This document shows, in pieces, positions 37,930-48,909 of a stretch of 64,000 nucleotides of DNA. The notes beneath the pieces were generated by a model. The model was not told the DNA's origin and ran no database searches. It worked only from the letters and a program-made list of their open reading frames with translations. The stretch covers positions 6,770,140 through 6,834,139 of the forward strand of contig JADWOT020000002.1 in assembly GCA_036345935.2 (NCBI GenBank). Direction: 5' to 3'. Each line of letters opens with the position of its first letter. Position 1 is the stretch's first letter. This stretch comes from Taenia hydatigena (taxonomy: Eukaryota; Platyhelminthes; Cestoda; Cyclophyllidea; Taeniidae). Made by a program: the position numbers and the translations under genes.

Positions 37930-38339
37930 AGACGATTAACAGATTAAAATTCCAAACGCTCAAATAAGGACGATTGCTGTTATCACACAATTACCGTTAG
38001 CTCGACAAATTCATACTTCAGCTTGTTTTATTTTAGCACATTAGAGGTCATTGCGGCAAACGAATTTCAAATAATTTGAATTTTGATCAGTTCGTTCATG
38101 AGAGCAATTCAGCATAAATGAGTGGCTCCAGGATGCATATAAATCCTCATTTTCATATATAGTTCGCTTTTATGTTTGTTGCAGCATTGTATTTTTAATG
38201 AAACAGCCTGATTGTCTACCATCGCGATTTCAATTCGGTATGGTTAAATTTAACAGAAATTTTTAGAGGGATTTTCTTCACTGTGAATCATTTTAATCCT
38301 ACTGATCTATGTGCCTATTTGCTTTTCTACTTTAAAGGA

Positions 38340-38441
38340 ATGGTTACCGGCCCTTCAGATGGTGGCATTACTTCGGTTACCTTGTCTCAAGCAGTGGAAA
38401 ATAATCTGCTCTCGGTCGCAAGGCAGTTGCTAGGACATGGC
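38340..38441 (+). pseudogene. ankyrin gene copy B, exon 1
   Basis: 34 codons from ATG: MVTGPSDGGITSVTLSQAVE, then NNLLSVARQLLGHG, and the donor GGC|GTGCGT. It joins exon 2 as LLGHG-ADTNVHTED, a normal ankyrin boundary. Confidence 0.7.
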
Positions 38442-38702
38442 GTGCGTTGTCTTTAACTCTTCGCCATCGACTAACCCTATCATTCTTTATTCGACACGAA
38501 GTGACTAACAAGGATCACACTGTACATTTTATAAATCCGTGCATAACACATGCGCAGCTAGCCAAGCATAGTGCCTGTTGCCTGGCAATTGCATTGGTGG
38601 TTATAACGCCCAATTCTGTTGTCATTCGTAAGGTAACATCGCCCGTCCAACATAGGTAAACCAGTATACGCATCTGCTCCAGTGTTATTTTACATTTTCT
38701 AG

Positions 38703-39180
38703 GCTGATACTAATGTGCACACAGAAGATTCCATGACGACTCTACTCATAGAAGCTACATCAATGGGTAACATAGAGGTGATGCAGCTCCTCCCCGACAA
38801 TGGGGCTCACACTTACCTGTGTGATTACCTTGGCAACACGCCCCTTCACTGGGCGGCAAGGAAGGGCAATTTAGCCGCCGTCACTCTGCTGTGTGAATCT
38901 GGCAGCACAGCCAATATGAAAAAATATTAGCCACCAAACACCGCTAATGGAAGCCCGTACACATGGTCACTCTGATGTTGTGCAATACTTGCTTTCGCTC
39001 GAGGCCCATGAGGAAGTTCAATCAATTGATGAACGTGGATCTACACTGGTTCCTGCTAATTCCGTGGCACGTGACATTGTTATTGCCTTTGCATCTAATC
39101 TTTCATTGTACATGGCTAAGCGATTGCGAACCCCCAATATTCAGAGAAGCACTCTCACCGATAATATTCCACGCAGGGCT
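38703..39180 (+). pseudogene. ankyrin gene copy B, exon 2 (frameshifted)
   Basis: Begins after TTTTCTAG. Contains TTLLIEATSMGNIEVMQLL and TPLHWAARKGNLAAVTLLC, then a TAG at about 38927. Shifting by one base restores TPLMEARTHGHSDVVQYLLS. The 3' border is uncertain. The frame 38963-39205 is a shadow. Confidence 0.65.
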
Positions 39181-39367
39181 GTTTAATGCTCTCTACCTTT
39201 CTTAGCTACCATATGATAAGATGCCCCAGAACTCCATACATTTAGAGGTAAAATAATTTGACATAGAATTTAGTCAGACCCCATTTCTGTTGCTGATAAG
39301 TAAACCAATACATCGAAGCAAAATAATGAGCATATTATTTTAATCAAACAAAGTTTTGCTTTTGCAG

Positions 39368-39487
39368 CACACGCACAGATCGGACAATGAGGATGATGAG
39401 GAAATTTGAAGTGATGAGCCACAAACTCTCTTTCAAGCCATACTTCATAGCAATATCGCTGCCATGAAGCGTTTGTTGGAGAGCGAT
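39368..39487 (+). pseudogene. ankyrin gene copy B, exon 3 (stop)
   Basis: 120 bases between TTTTGCAG and GAT|GTAGGT. It is the same as copy A except for a TGA in place of AGA after EEI. It continues DEPQTLFQAILHSNIAAMKR. Confidence 0.65.
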
Positions 39488-39703
39488 GTAGGTCGCATTT
39501 CGTATTCGTGATCTCCTGCGCTGTAAAATAAAATAGACGCCACCAAATTGCGGAGGTAAAATTGTAGGTAGTTTAAAATTATTGAAGATAAGAGGAGTTA
39601 ACGCAATATCTTAATGAGAGCAAAACCAGACCTGTTCTATGCACTCGTAATGTAGGGATAGTGCGACTGATAAAGGTTGAGAGTGGCCTTTTTTTCTATT
39701 CAG

Positions 39704-40064
39704 GTGGATCCTAACGAAAACGATGCGAAGTCATGGTGTCCTTCACTTCATTTAGCAGCGTATAAGGGAGATCAAGACGCATTGAAGATCCTCCTTGAGC
39801 ATGGCGCCTCGGTTTCTTGCACTGACAATATCATAAACCCCGTGCTTCACTGTGCAGCCACAAAAGGCCACCTGCCGTGTGCGATTACTTCTTAAACATG
39901 GAGCTCGCCCCGATGTGCAAAACTTGTATGGTCGGACACCTTTAGATAGAGCCGTTCGTTACAACCACAGGAATGTAATTCGGTGTCTCATCTTTCATGG
40001 TGTTGACGAGGGCTCCAAACTGAATGAAAGAAACCAATCTACGCTTACTCTTGCTAGTGTCGAG
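39704..40064 (+). pseudogene. ankyrin gene copy B, exon 4 (2-bp deletion)
   Basis: 361 bases against 363 in copy A. The frame is lost after AATKGHLPC and resumes two bases on as LLKHGARPDVQNLYGRTPLD. The borders TATTCAG and GAG|GTATGT are intact. Confidence 0.75.
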
Positions 40065-40256
40065 GTATGTAATGTGCATTCGCTCTATGACATTTGCGGA
40101 CACAATGTCTTTACTCATTGCTAGCGCAACTGCGAGTAGGAATAATTTTGCGCACCGCATACTCTCAAAATGGTAAAAAAATGCAACGGTTTATCGAATA
40201 AATAGAGTGATATCTCATGACGCATTTATGTGCAGGTTTATTCCTTGTGCAAATAG

Positions 40257-40590
40257 GGCGACTACGAAATGGCAAAATTCATTTTGGAAACCACCCGCTC
40301 CTCCCCTTCTCGAAGCAGATGCCTGCAAGTTGCACTTGAGCATGCTGCCTTAAACGGTCACCTGCTACTGTTGAAACTGTTACTCATGCATGGAGCTGAC
40401 ATCAACTATTTTGATACCTCTGTGGATCCACCAATTTTTGCAGCAATCCGTGGCCGTCACCTGCCTGTTCTTCAATACTTTCTGTCAAACGGGGCTAATA
40501 TTGAGCAGAAAGGCAGTGAGGGCTGGACGCCACTTATGCTGGCCGCCAAGATTGGTGACGTGGAAATAGTTGACCATCTTTTGGACGCTG
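40257..40590 (+). pseudogene. ankyrin gene copy B, exon 5
   Basis: Open over 111 codons plus one base, acceptor AAATAG, donor G|GTAAGT. Contains GDYEMAKFILETT, LLKLLLMHGADIN and TPLMLAAKIGDVEIVDHLLD. It lacks the stop and donor mutation of copy A. Confidence 0.75.
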
Positions 40591-40800
40591 GTAAGTAGCT
40601 GTTTTTGTACACTCAAAATGTTTGCTGAGCCCGAATTTCCTTAATTATGAAGAGCTTATCCCTTTGAAGGCAACGTAGATGTTCCATACCTTTACAACAA
40701 TAAAACAGCGTCATTATTGGTTTCAACCACCTGTTTATGCAAATAGCCTCTTAATTTGTTTTATTACCAACAATGTGTTATTTCCAACTCCCTTGTGCTC

Positions 40801-40941
40801 AATGCGACGACTGAAAGTAATATGACACCCTTTCTGATTGCCAATGATCATGGTCACAGAGAAATATGTGAGAAGATCTCAAGTGCTGTAGAACGCAGGA
40901 ATAATCACAAATTATGCCCTGCTTCTTGGCTATGCTGTTAA
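40801..40941 (+). pseudogene. ankyrin gene copy B, exon 6 remains (acceptor lost)
   Basis: Starts abruptly at NATTESNMTPFLIANDHGHR. The CAG acceptor and the first codons present in copy A are deleted. It reads on past the position of the copy A stop to a TAA at 40939-40941. Confidence 0.6.
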
Positions 40942-41186
40942 ATATTAATTTCATGGCGAGCGATTTCAGCAAGAGTGTCAATGAAGCCCAATTTTATTTG
41001 CTCCACTTTTTCATCGTTTTGGGACTTTGCTGGATAATTGATGCGATAGCAGTAGCGTATTTGCCTACTTATTTAACTTACGTGTTTTGGAGTCCATTTA
41101 CGAAGATGGTAGTCGAATATGTAGAAGCTGAGAGGCTTCTTCCCTCGACTCGACGAATTCTTGAGCTACAAGTCATCACCACATAA
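40914..41186 (+). pseudogene. 90-codon hydrophobic frame next to ankyrin gene, copy B
   Basis: ATG-started frame of the same length and stop position as copy A (7551-7279). The hydrophobic core WIIDAIAVAYLP is identical. It overlaps the end of the exon 6 frame. See copy A for the substitution count that argues against selection. Confidence 0.45.
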
Positions 41187-42634
41187 ATGAATGTGATCAG
41201 GTAAATTTATTTTTAGTAATCATTAGTAGTAGTTATCGGAAGGGTATTCACCACAGGTCGAGGAACAATGTAAGGTCAGCCATTGAGCAGATGTCTTCCA
41301 AGTCAGCTGATCGGCGAGATTTGGCTTTGGGAGTGCTTTGCATATAAACTTGTCAAGCACATGTTCATGGTTGGAGGCAACTGGTTGGAACCAATCAGCC
41401 TTTTGTCGTTAGTCTGGAGTTAGTCGAACTCCATTGCCCTGTCGAAAGTTGCCCTACATAAATCAGCTTCTTTAAATATTCATGGAAAATAAGTAACACA
41501 CTTCCTTGTTTTCCTTTTGATTTATTTTATCTGTTTTACAGTTTTTGGCTGCATTATTAGAATCAGGTAGTTATCCTCCCATCAGGTCTGCATAGAGTTG
41601 AGTCACAGGGAACGCAGCTTACCAAAATTTAACGTATTTACTAAATTTCTCGCAACAAGTGCCTGTTTTCAATTTTAGTAAAGAGTTGAGATAAGCTGGT
41701 GCAACATTGCTTTAAGCTGGTGCTTGGAATGATGTTGCCAATATTGTGAGAGGAAATAGACTCCGCTAAAGGGAACAAAGGGGCTGAGGTATCCTTTGGC
41801 ATGATAGATAATTATTGTTAAAGTACCCTAGGAGAGGGATGGCTTACAGGTGTCACTACTGGTGCAGCAGATTCCTCGTTCATTTCGTTCCTTTGATTGC
41901 TTAAATCTTTGGAGGAGCGGACTTATTTGGTAATTGTTAACTTGGTGAATGTAAGTCTGGGTGCTTGCGTTTTGAACTCTAGTCTACCTCAAGGAGAGCT
42001 AACGATGTCTTCATTGCTGGCCTTGCGTTGGCCGAATGCTTCTCCCTTAAAGAGCACTTTTACCAACGCACGCATCACCTGAGTATCAAAAGCGATTTGC
42101 GTCCCTACTTTTAGCTTAAGGTGCGGAGTAACGCGATTTTCCCTATTTTATCACCAATTTCTACCTAATTGACCAGGTTAAATCGTCGCTGTTTTGTAAA
42201 TACTATTCAACTTTGTAAATCCTTTAATTTATGCAAGTCATTATTACAAGCCCATTGAAAATAACTGTTAGGACTCCATTAAGGTTCCTTGGGACGATAA
42301 TTGACAAAATTTTCACTAAGTAATTTTGCACGTTCTATCGCTAAGGTAAGGATTGAGATCGCATAACTTGATGATATAGCCCTTCGGAATTCCGCATATA
42401 ACTCTCCCCCAATCTACTCTTAAAGAAAGTTCACAGCATTCCCAGTGCTATATGGAAGCAATGTGTCACCATTGATCCGATAGAAAGTCTCTGCAATCAA
42501 AATATTCAAATTGAGCAGCTCTGCAGGCTAAATGGCGGCCAATAAATCAGCCAAGCATTTAAGAATTCGAGCCAATGGTTTACTGCTGGTGCTAAATCGG
42601 ATTCCCTGCTTTCCTTTAGTTAAAGCGTGCATTC

Positions 42635-42865
42635 TCAGCACGATCTGTTATGGTGACGATTTGCGGCTCCCAACGGACCTGATGTCGAAAAAGGATAACC
42701 ATTCTCTAGCAGCTGTACAATAAAGGGGTGAATGTGGGTAGAGCGCACATCACAGACCAATTTGTTGAAAACGAGATAACATTTCCAATATTTGCGATAG
42801 AAATTAGGGTTTGTGCCGGTTGTTCGGATCACACTTTTTGAGTGGGTCATGAACATAACGGCCAA
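42635..42865 (-). pseudogene. conserved frame opposite to the ankyrin gene, copy B
   Basis: Reads MFMTHSKSVIRTTGTNPNFY and continues through HIHPFIVQLLENG, as in copy A (5554-5715), but with a Tyr codon at the copy A stop. The frame ends after a short unrelated tail. Unidentified. Confidence 0.35.
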
Positions 42866-44529
42866 GTAAGTATCTCAAGTCATAAATGTGCTCATTTCAA
42901 ATCGCGACCCGATTAACTTCTTTCGCTTTAGAGAAGACGACTTCTCACTGAAATAGGATAAAAAATCCGTTTGAGACGGTTCACGAGAAAACTAGATAAA
43001 TTTAAATGCATGCAGGCCCCTTTGCCAGGCTGAAATTTACACATCATCCCTTGAGTTACTCTGCATGGACAAAAAGCTGATCCGAAAAAGCCTCACCCTT
43101 TCGCAAAGCCTAGACTAAAGTTATAATAAAAAACGCCATATTTCGACTAAGACGGCAGGTGCCGGCGGCATAGATGGTGCGAGCACTACTCCATGGCAAA
43201 TCTGCAGGTGTAGAGTCGTGGAATATGTTAAAGTAGCTAAAGATAAGTCTAAAACATGAAGAACTTTAGTACAAGGTGTTCATCGTGGTTCGGTTAATAC
43301 AGCTTTATTGGTCTTCACTCCTAAAGTTCGTTCTTCTAAATCAGCCATTACAGGTGATCGGACAGACTAAAACCAACCGTAGCGCAGAAACAAATGCAAA
43401 ATCCCGATTTTGTTAGCAGAAGGGCCCGCTATCGGCAAGTCAACGCAACGGTTGACATGAAATCTCTACATACGCCATTGGCGGACGAACTTTTACCCTA
43501 CCAAACGATTCATACATATGCCTCGATGACGGAAGTTAAGCAAAGCTTACAGAGGACCATTCCTTATATGTCTACTTGCACCACCCACCACTCATATAAG
43601 AGAGAAAATGAAGACGGTGGTTGTCAAGCTTCCTATCACCCACCCATCAATTAAATTTTAGGTCCGTTTTTCTCCACCAACTACTAAGAAACCAAATATC
43701 ATTAAGAGGGACTCTGACCCGTAAATGCGTCTATACGCAAACAAAAGGGAGGAGAAGGTGTTCAACCGGGCCTAGTCATCAAAGGCACGGGAGCAGGCCA
43801 AGTGAAACCTGCAGCTGTGTGTGTCAGAAAGCACTGCTGGGTAGCACCTACGACCTTTCTAGCGGTTTCATACGAGCGTAACTTCACACTCATGCTCTCG
43901 ATCCTTAGATTGACTGAAATTTCTGATAACCCATTTAGTCATTTGACCATTAATAAACCCTTACGGTTTGAACATTTATTGAGAGATCGGCAGTAACGTT
44001 TCGATGGATGTTGGGAAGAGAGGATTTAATGGGACAAGTTGTCCATTCTAGCAAGGGATCCCTATCAGTGCTGCCACATTCCACACTCGTTGCAGAAGCA
44101 TTTGCGCAATGTCAATTCACTTCACTGTTAAAACATGTGCCTCGAAACCAATGGCTGGCGTACATTGGGCGCAACTGAACAACAGCAGCAGTGGCGGCAG
44201 TAGCACAGGTAGTCGTTCAGGATCTGCATAGGCAAATGGAACACGTAGAAAGTGGAGAAGTAAGGAGCAGATTAGTTAGCCTTATGCCATCAAAGAGGAA
44301 TTTTTATTGTACATTTTCTGTCTACTTGACAATATCCGCGGCAGATGTGAAAGTCCATATTTCACGGTGGAGAGGCGCAGATAAAATCGCATATAATTAG
44401 GAGCTTTTCCATTGTCAAATGCTTTAATCTTTATAAGTACTAACTAATTAGTGGGCCTTTTCCTCCACGCATCCATGCCCTTCATTTGCACTTTATTTGA
44501 TCCTTTCTGTCTACTACGTCACAACGCAG

Positions 44530-44648
44530 GAACTGCAGCACCGCCACGTACCTTGCAGATTTTCAGAGGTCTCAGCAAACGCATTAGCGGCCACTTTACC
44601 GATGACAGTCTGGACGAAGTGCATGCCCTTCGAAGAAATCAAAGATAA
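44530..44648 (+). pseudogene. exon present in three copies (copy B)
   Basis: After the acceptor ACGCAG it reads GTAAPPRTLQIFRGLSKRIS, then GHFTDDSLDEVHAL and NQR before TAA. The copy at 61938 shares this frame. The family is unknown. Conservation of frame and acceptor in two of three copies supports a genuine exon. Confidence 0.5.
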
Positions 44649-44839
44649 TAGAGCTAATCTACACCTTACTTATTTGCTTGTCCTCATTTTAGCGCCAGAT
44701 TTTAAGTTTTACCTACCCATATTTGATGCCAACGGATCAAATCCAAAAAAAAATTCTCGCATCCGTCCGAAAAAAGAGGCCAAGGTAATTAGCTCCAATC
44801 TCACTAAAGCCTTTTCTAAAAAAAGGTGCTATCTGCACG

Positions 44840-45150
44840 GTGATCAGCTAGTATGGTGTGGGAGGAAGTGTAGCATGCCCATATAACCAACGTCTGCACT
44901 AAGGAGCCGCCTTAAGTCTACTCTGGCTATTGTCGCTATATGGGTCAAGAAGTGTTCAGGGCTTCACAATGAACTTATCACCCCTAGCCATTTTGTTGAC
45001 TGCCTTTCATTATGATTAAGGCTATGCAAAAGGCGCGCCTACACGATGAAACATTTTACTAATAGCAGCGCTTTTGCATCCAGAACTTGCACTTTCAATG
45101 CTTTTTATGCAGCTATGATAGGACCGTTCCATTTTACCTCATTTACTGAG
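44840..45150. repeat. inverted repeat 3, left arm
   Basis: The run around CGCTATATGGGTCAAGAAGT GTTCAGGGCTTCACAA (44935-44970) recurs in reverse at about 48767-48802 with near identity. Weaker similarity extends on both sides. A 45-base piece around 44855-44900 also resembles 54330-54380 in the same orientation. Confidence 0.6.
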
Positions 45151-45259
45151 CCAGATTCCTTCCATTATTGTCATACTGTTTGCTGTCATGCCAATCTCTA
45201 CTTTTGCCCAGTGTTGACCCACAGAGAAAGACGTACTCATCGTACACGTGCAGGTAGTT

Positions 45260-46680
45260 GAGTGTACAGCAACTATAAGGCATGCAGTGGATCACTAAAA
45301 TCGTGAAGTGTGATTATCTGATGCCAATCATTTGTTGCGAAGTAGATATCAAGTCGAACCCAGACTGCTAAGGCAAAGCATAATCTTTATATTTCACACA
45401 CTCTCCTCCTTCCTTTGTGCTTGATGCTAGTTTTCAAAATGTCTTAATTTGACATTTTAGAAAATTAAAATTTTTCTCCGCATTCGCATGCATTCAAGTG
45501 AGCTAGCAAACAGTGGGCCGGTTTCTTGCATCCAAAACTTATAGTTTCCGCAGCTGGCCGTATGACCTCGCACAACTTATAAGCTTTTAGTAGGTAGTGC
45601 GTTATCACCCTACTGGTGCACTTCTATGTATGCACTTGCGGGATTTATTCTCGTGCTCAAAGGTAAGGACTTGATAGGGGTGGAAAGTGGACCCTGGAAG
45701 GTCATGCATAAGACCCTACTACTGCATTAGGGGCCTACCCATTCACGTTGTGAGTCTTGTTTCTCCATCGCTTTTGCTGATTGCAGTGCCGAATAAAACC
45801 GCAACTCTCGCTACTAGCATCTCCATTGCTAACGATGTCCACGATAAGCACCAACCTGACCGGCGACATCGACAAGCTAGAACCGTAGTGTGCCGTGAAT
45901 GCCGCCCAGAAAGTGACTTGTACCCGATTTAATTGTATCTGACCCCAAAGCATTGGTGTAGAGAAGTAAAAATGCAGCTTCAGCATGAACCTCATTTTAT
46001 AACTGGACCCTAAATGCACTCCGTTAACCCATAAAAAGGCTTCCTATACATGTTTAATTTGCTTAACGCATGTTTATCTGACCATGTCAGTTGTGGCATG
46101 GACACGACATTTCTGCCTACTCTGTTTCAGTTCAGACTTATAATGCGCACTAAAAATAAGCAAAAAATGGTGTGGAGGTCTACTTTAGACAAGAATCTCT
46201 GGATCAAACCATGCAAACCATTCATTCGTAAAAGTTGCCAAATTAAATCAAGCAATATTAGTACACTTTTGAGTATATTTCACTGCATAAATGTTATCGA
46301 TAAGGTTAAACAAAATTTAGGAAGTCATTGCGCACTAACTGTCGATGCTATCATAATAAGCAAGTTGAGTGTTAGCCCCTAAAGTCCCAATCATTTTGAA
46401 GTCTTTTACGTCACGTCTGATAATGTTATGTGCAAATTTTCTGCTGCTCTGTGGCTATTTGAAGAATGTAGTGCGAATATTGTCTGATCTACAACGTTCA
46501 TGACAGAAAAAGGCGAATAAATCCCCTCTCTCGCGTTAGTTTCATTGGAGCCAAGGAAATCCTCAGACCTGTCAAATAGGTTAAGACGCCCGCTACAATA
46601 CTTTGTTTGTTTGATCTATCGGTTTCGGTCAGGGCACAGAGGTGGCCATATTGACCTAGCTGCGTAGACTGGCCTTTGGG
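45260..46680. other. no recognisable gene
   Basis: Only chance-length frames, the longest being 110 codons at 46050-46382. No conserved partner elsewhere in the window. Confidence 0.4.
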
Positions 46681-46714
46681 TCATGCCAGCAGCTTATTTG
46701 CCTCTGGCCATTGA

Positions 46715-46983
46715 ATATGTATATTCTGCCTTCCTTTGCCTTCGAGGGAGCCTCAAAGCGCTACGCTCACAGCTTAGATAAACTCGGAGTCGACCGAGTT
46801 GTTCTAGCTGCAGTAAAAGCCGACTTTCAAGACCTTCCAACTAACAAGACTGCAAGTCTCTTGCGAGGAGTAATCACCCTTGAGAAACCATACCCCAAAA
46901 GAACTGAGCAGAGTTTGTCTGGAAGTATTTGCAGATCAGGTTAGGGTTTAATCCTGCGTCGGAAAGAAAACACCATCCCTCAG
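46715..46983 (+). pseudogene. Fn3 antigen-like relic, copy 1
   Basis: The frame KLGVDRVVLAAVKADFQDLP, then NKTASLLRGVITLEKPYPKR, resembles the middle strands of the Fn3 exon at 57023. After a one-base shift it continues EVFADQVRV, a stop, then a putative donor CAG|GTAATT. The first intron bases (TTTGTGATTATGAACG) resemble those after the other Fn3 copies. The first strands of the domain are not recognisable. Dead, because of the frameshift and stop. Confidence 0.45.
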
Positions 46984-47109
46984 GTAATTTGGTGTTTGTG
47001 ATTATGAACGCATTGTTATCACTTGCTAGAAAGGGTTTCAATTTGAGCCCCTACACTCGTAATATCTCGCAAAGAGAATGGCGGAGCATTGGATCCATCA
47101 TCTACCCAT

Positions 47110-48520
47110 AACCATTTAATTAGATTGCCGAAGGCAGACTAACAAAATGCATTCAGACCTCGAAATGTTATGCCATGAATTTCATAATAAATAAAACAAT
47201 TTGAAACCTCGCCATAGCAAGCGGATATGCAGATGGATTTTAAATATCAGTTCAAAACTCCTGATTGAGTGCCAGAAGGGGAAAGCCATCACGATGCTTC
47301 TACACATATGCCAGCATTACCTTTTTTCACGTGCGGTTCACTAAATGGTAGTGTGGTTACATAGCTTGACCTAATCCGATTCGCGATGGTTGGCTTGCTT
47401 ATGCAGCAACATGCATGGAAAAGTGCAAAATAAAGCACAAAATTATAAATACCTACGACGGTAACAATGACTGCAGCAGGCTGCTATTTTTGACTTCTAG
47501 TGATAATGGAAACATTTATGCAGTTCGGTGCAGTCGTCACTTTTGCTTAAGCTGTGACATGGAAAATAAATGAGAACCTATGAAATAAGAGGAACACTGA
47601 CATGATTTTATTATCACACTTTCTCCAAAACCGATATCAATATGATTTGCGTATGCCTAATTTAACAGGTTTTCATTGTATCCTTAGAGCTCTTCACTTC
47701 AGACCGGATTTCCAAAGTTAAGGACTGCGATTAGTTAGTGCACTCTAAAGGGACGTTTAAATGGTGAATAGGACTTCGGGAAGTAAGCATGCAATCAGGT
47801 TTCTGACCGAGATTAGTCAACCGCCAAGATCATATCGCCATTCACAGCATTTCCAAGCGTGACGAATTTCCGATTAATCCTCTTGATAAAAATAAGCACG
47901 TGCAGGCAGCAATACAAGGTTTGCTCACGATCTTAAAATAAAATGCAAATTATCCTGCTACATTGTAGTGCATTGCAGTTCACCGTCCAGAAATACAATG
48001 AGTCGTCAAAAACGGTGTTGTCAAACAATGAACCGCTTCTACATACGATAGCGGATGCGATCGAGTCAACGTTATGAAGGCTATAGGGGCGCTAATAAGG
48101 CTAATAACGCCTAACGACAGCCAGACAGTCAACGCACAGACAAACTGTTCCGGTATATAAATGCACATCTTTGACATGAGTGACTACTTATCCTCCTCCC
48201 AAACGAGAGTCCATTGTGCATGCCATTACTTAGAAAGGTTGGTTGGCCCTGATAGTGGGCCCGAGATTGCATTCAACTCAATTTTTAAGATCTGGTGATC
48301 TCTTGACTAAGAAACAGACGCTCTCGAAGTGGCATTAACTTCTACGAAAATCAGGACTGATTAGAAATAGGCACCAGGAAACCCTTAATCAGCAAAGTAT
48401 TTTAATTATCTTGGGAGCAAAGATGCCAAAGGCCAACAAAAACAACAGAGATAAAGCTTTGGCGCTGCTTTGGTTGAGGCCACATGGATCCTCATATGTA
48501 TTAGTTACGTCGCGATATCT
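47110..48520. other. no recognisable gene
   Basis: A 65-codon minus-strand frame at 47980-48177 has one hydrophobic stretch (VCALTVWLSLGVISLISAPI), but no duplicate or splice context supports it. Nothing else is seen. Confidence 0.35.
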
Positions 48521-48639
48521 AAAGCCTTGCTACACTCCATGGACACCGAACCAGACTGTGTGCAACACTACTTGACTCCTCTGGCCCCATGCTTTCCGAT
48601 TTCGGATAGCCACATCTGAATCCATCACCCTCGCGATAC

Positions 48640-48880
48640 CGAATCTTGGCAAATTATACATTGCACATTTTAGCGCATTTAATGTTAATGTCCGAGTTTT
48701 GCATTGCATTGAAACACCTGGTGCATCATGTAGTCTACAAAGTGTATAGGAGTGGCGAGTTCGTTGTGAAGCCCTGAACACTTCTTGACCCATATAGCGA
48801 AAATCGCATTTAAGCAATGAGAAATAGTTTGTGTTAAATCAGATGGACATTTCCACACCTGTAAGCGTCGAGCTGCACAA
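48640..48880. repeat. inverted repeat 3, right arm
   Basis: Reverse complement of 44840-45150. The minus-strand frame here reads AIWVKKCSGLHNELATPIHF, and the left arm reads VAIWVKKCSGLHNELITPSH, so a shared peptide frame of about 25 residues survives in both. Family unknown. Confidence 0.6.
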
Positions 48881-48909
48881 GGATGGATTTTGGAGTGATA
48901 AGCCATATT

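Larger units (their letters stand above)
38340..40941 (+). pseudogene. ankyrin-repeat gene, copy B (six exons, inactivated)
   Basis: Exons: E1 38340-38441, E2 from 38703 to about 39180, E3 39368-39487, E4 39704-40064, E5 40257-40590, E6 remains 40801-40941. Exon lengths equal copy A except E4, which is 2 bases shorter. Lesions: a one-base shift after TANMK in E2 (the ankyrin reading resumes as NISHQTPLMEARTHGHSDVV in the next frame), a TGA in E3, the 2-base deletion in E4 after HLPC, and loss of about 12 bases removing the E6 acceptor. E1 and E5 are intact, including the E5 donor that is mutated in copy A. No lesion is shared with copy A apart from the shared frame break before the hydrophobic frame. 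Confidence 0.8.
35858..44820. repeat. inverted repeat 2, right arm (about 9 kb)
   Basis: Collinear reverse complement of 3840-12750. It carries, in mirror order, gene X (minus), the ankyrin gene (plus), the hydrophobic frame, the other relic frames and the three-copy exon. From about 44190 to 44820 it also matches 61650-62230 in the same orientation. Confidence 0.88.

Noticed and set aside
38963..39205. 80-codon frame with a similar frame at 9280-9492
   Set aside because: Both are the same out-of-frame reading of ankyrin exon 2. Their similarity comes from the duplication, and the ankyrin register explains the coding signal.
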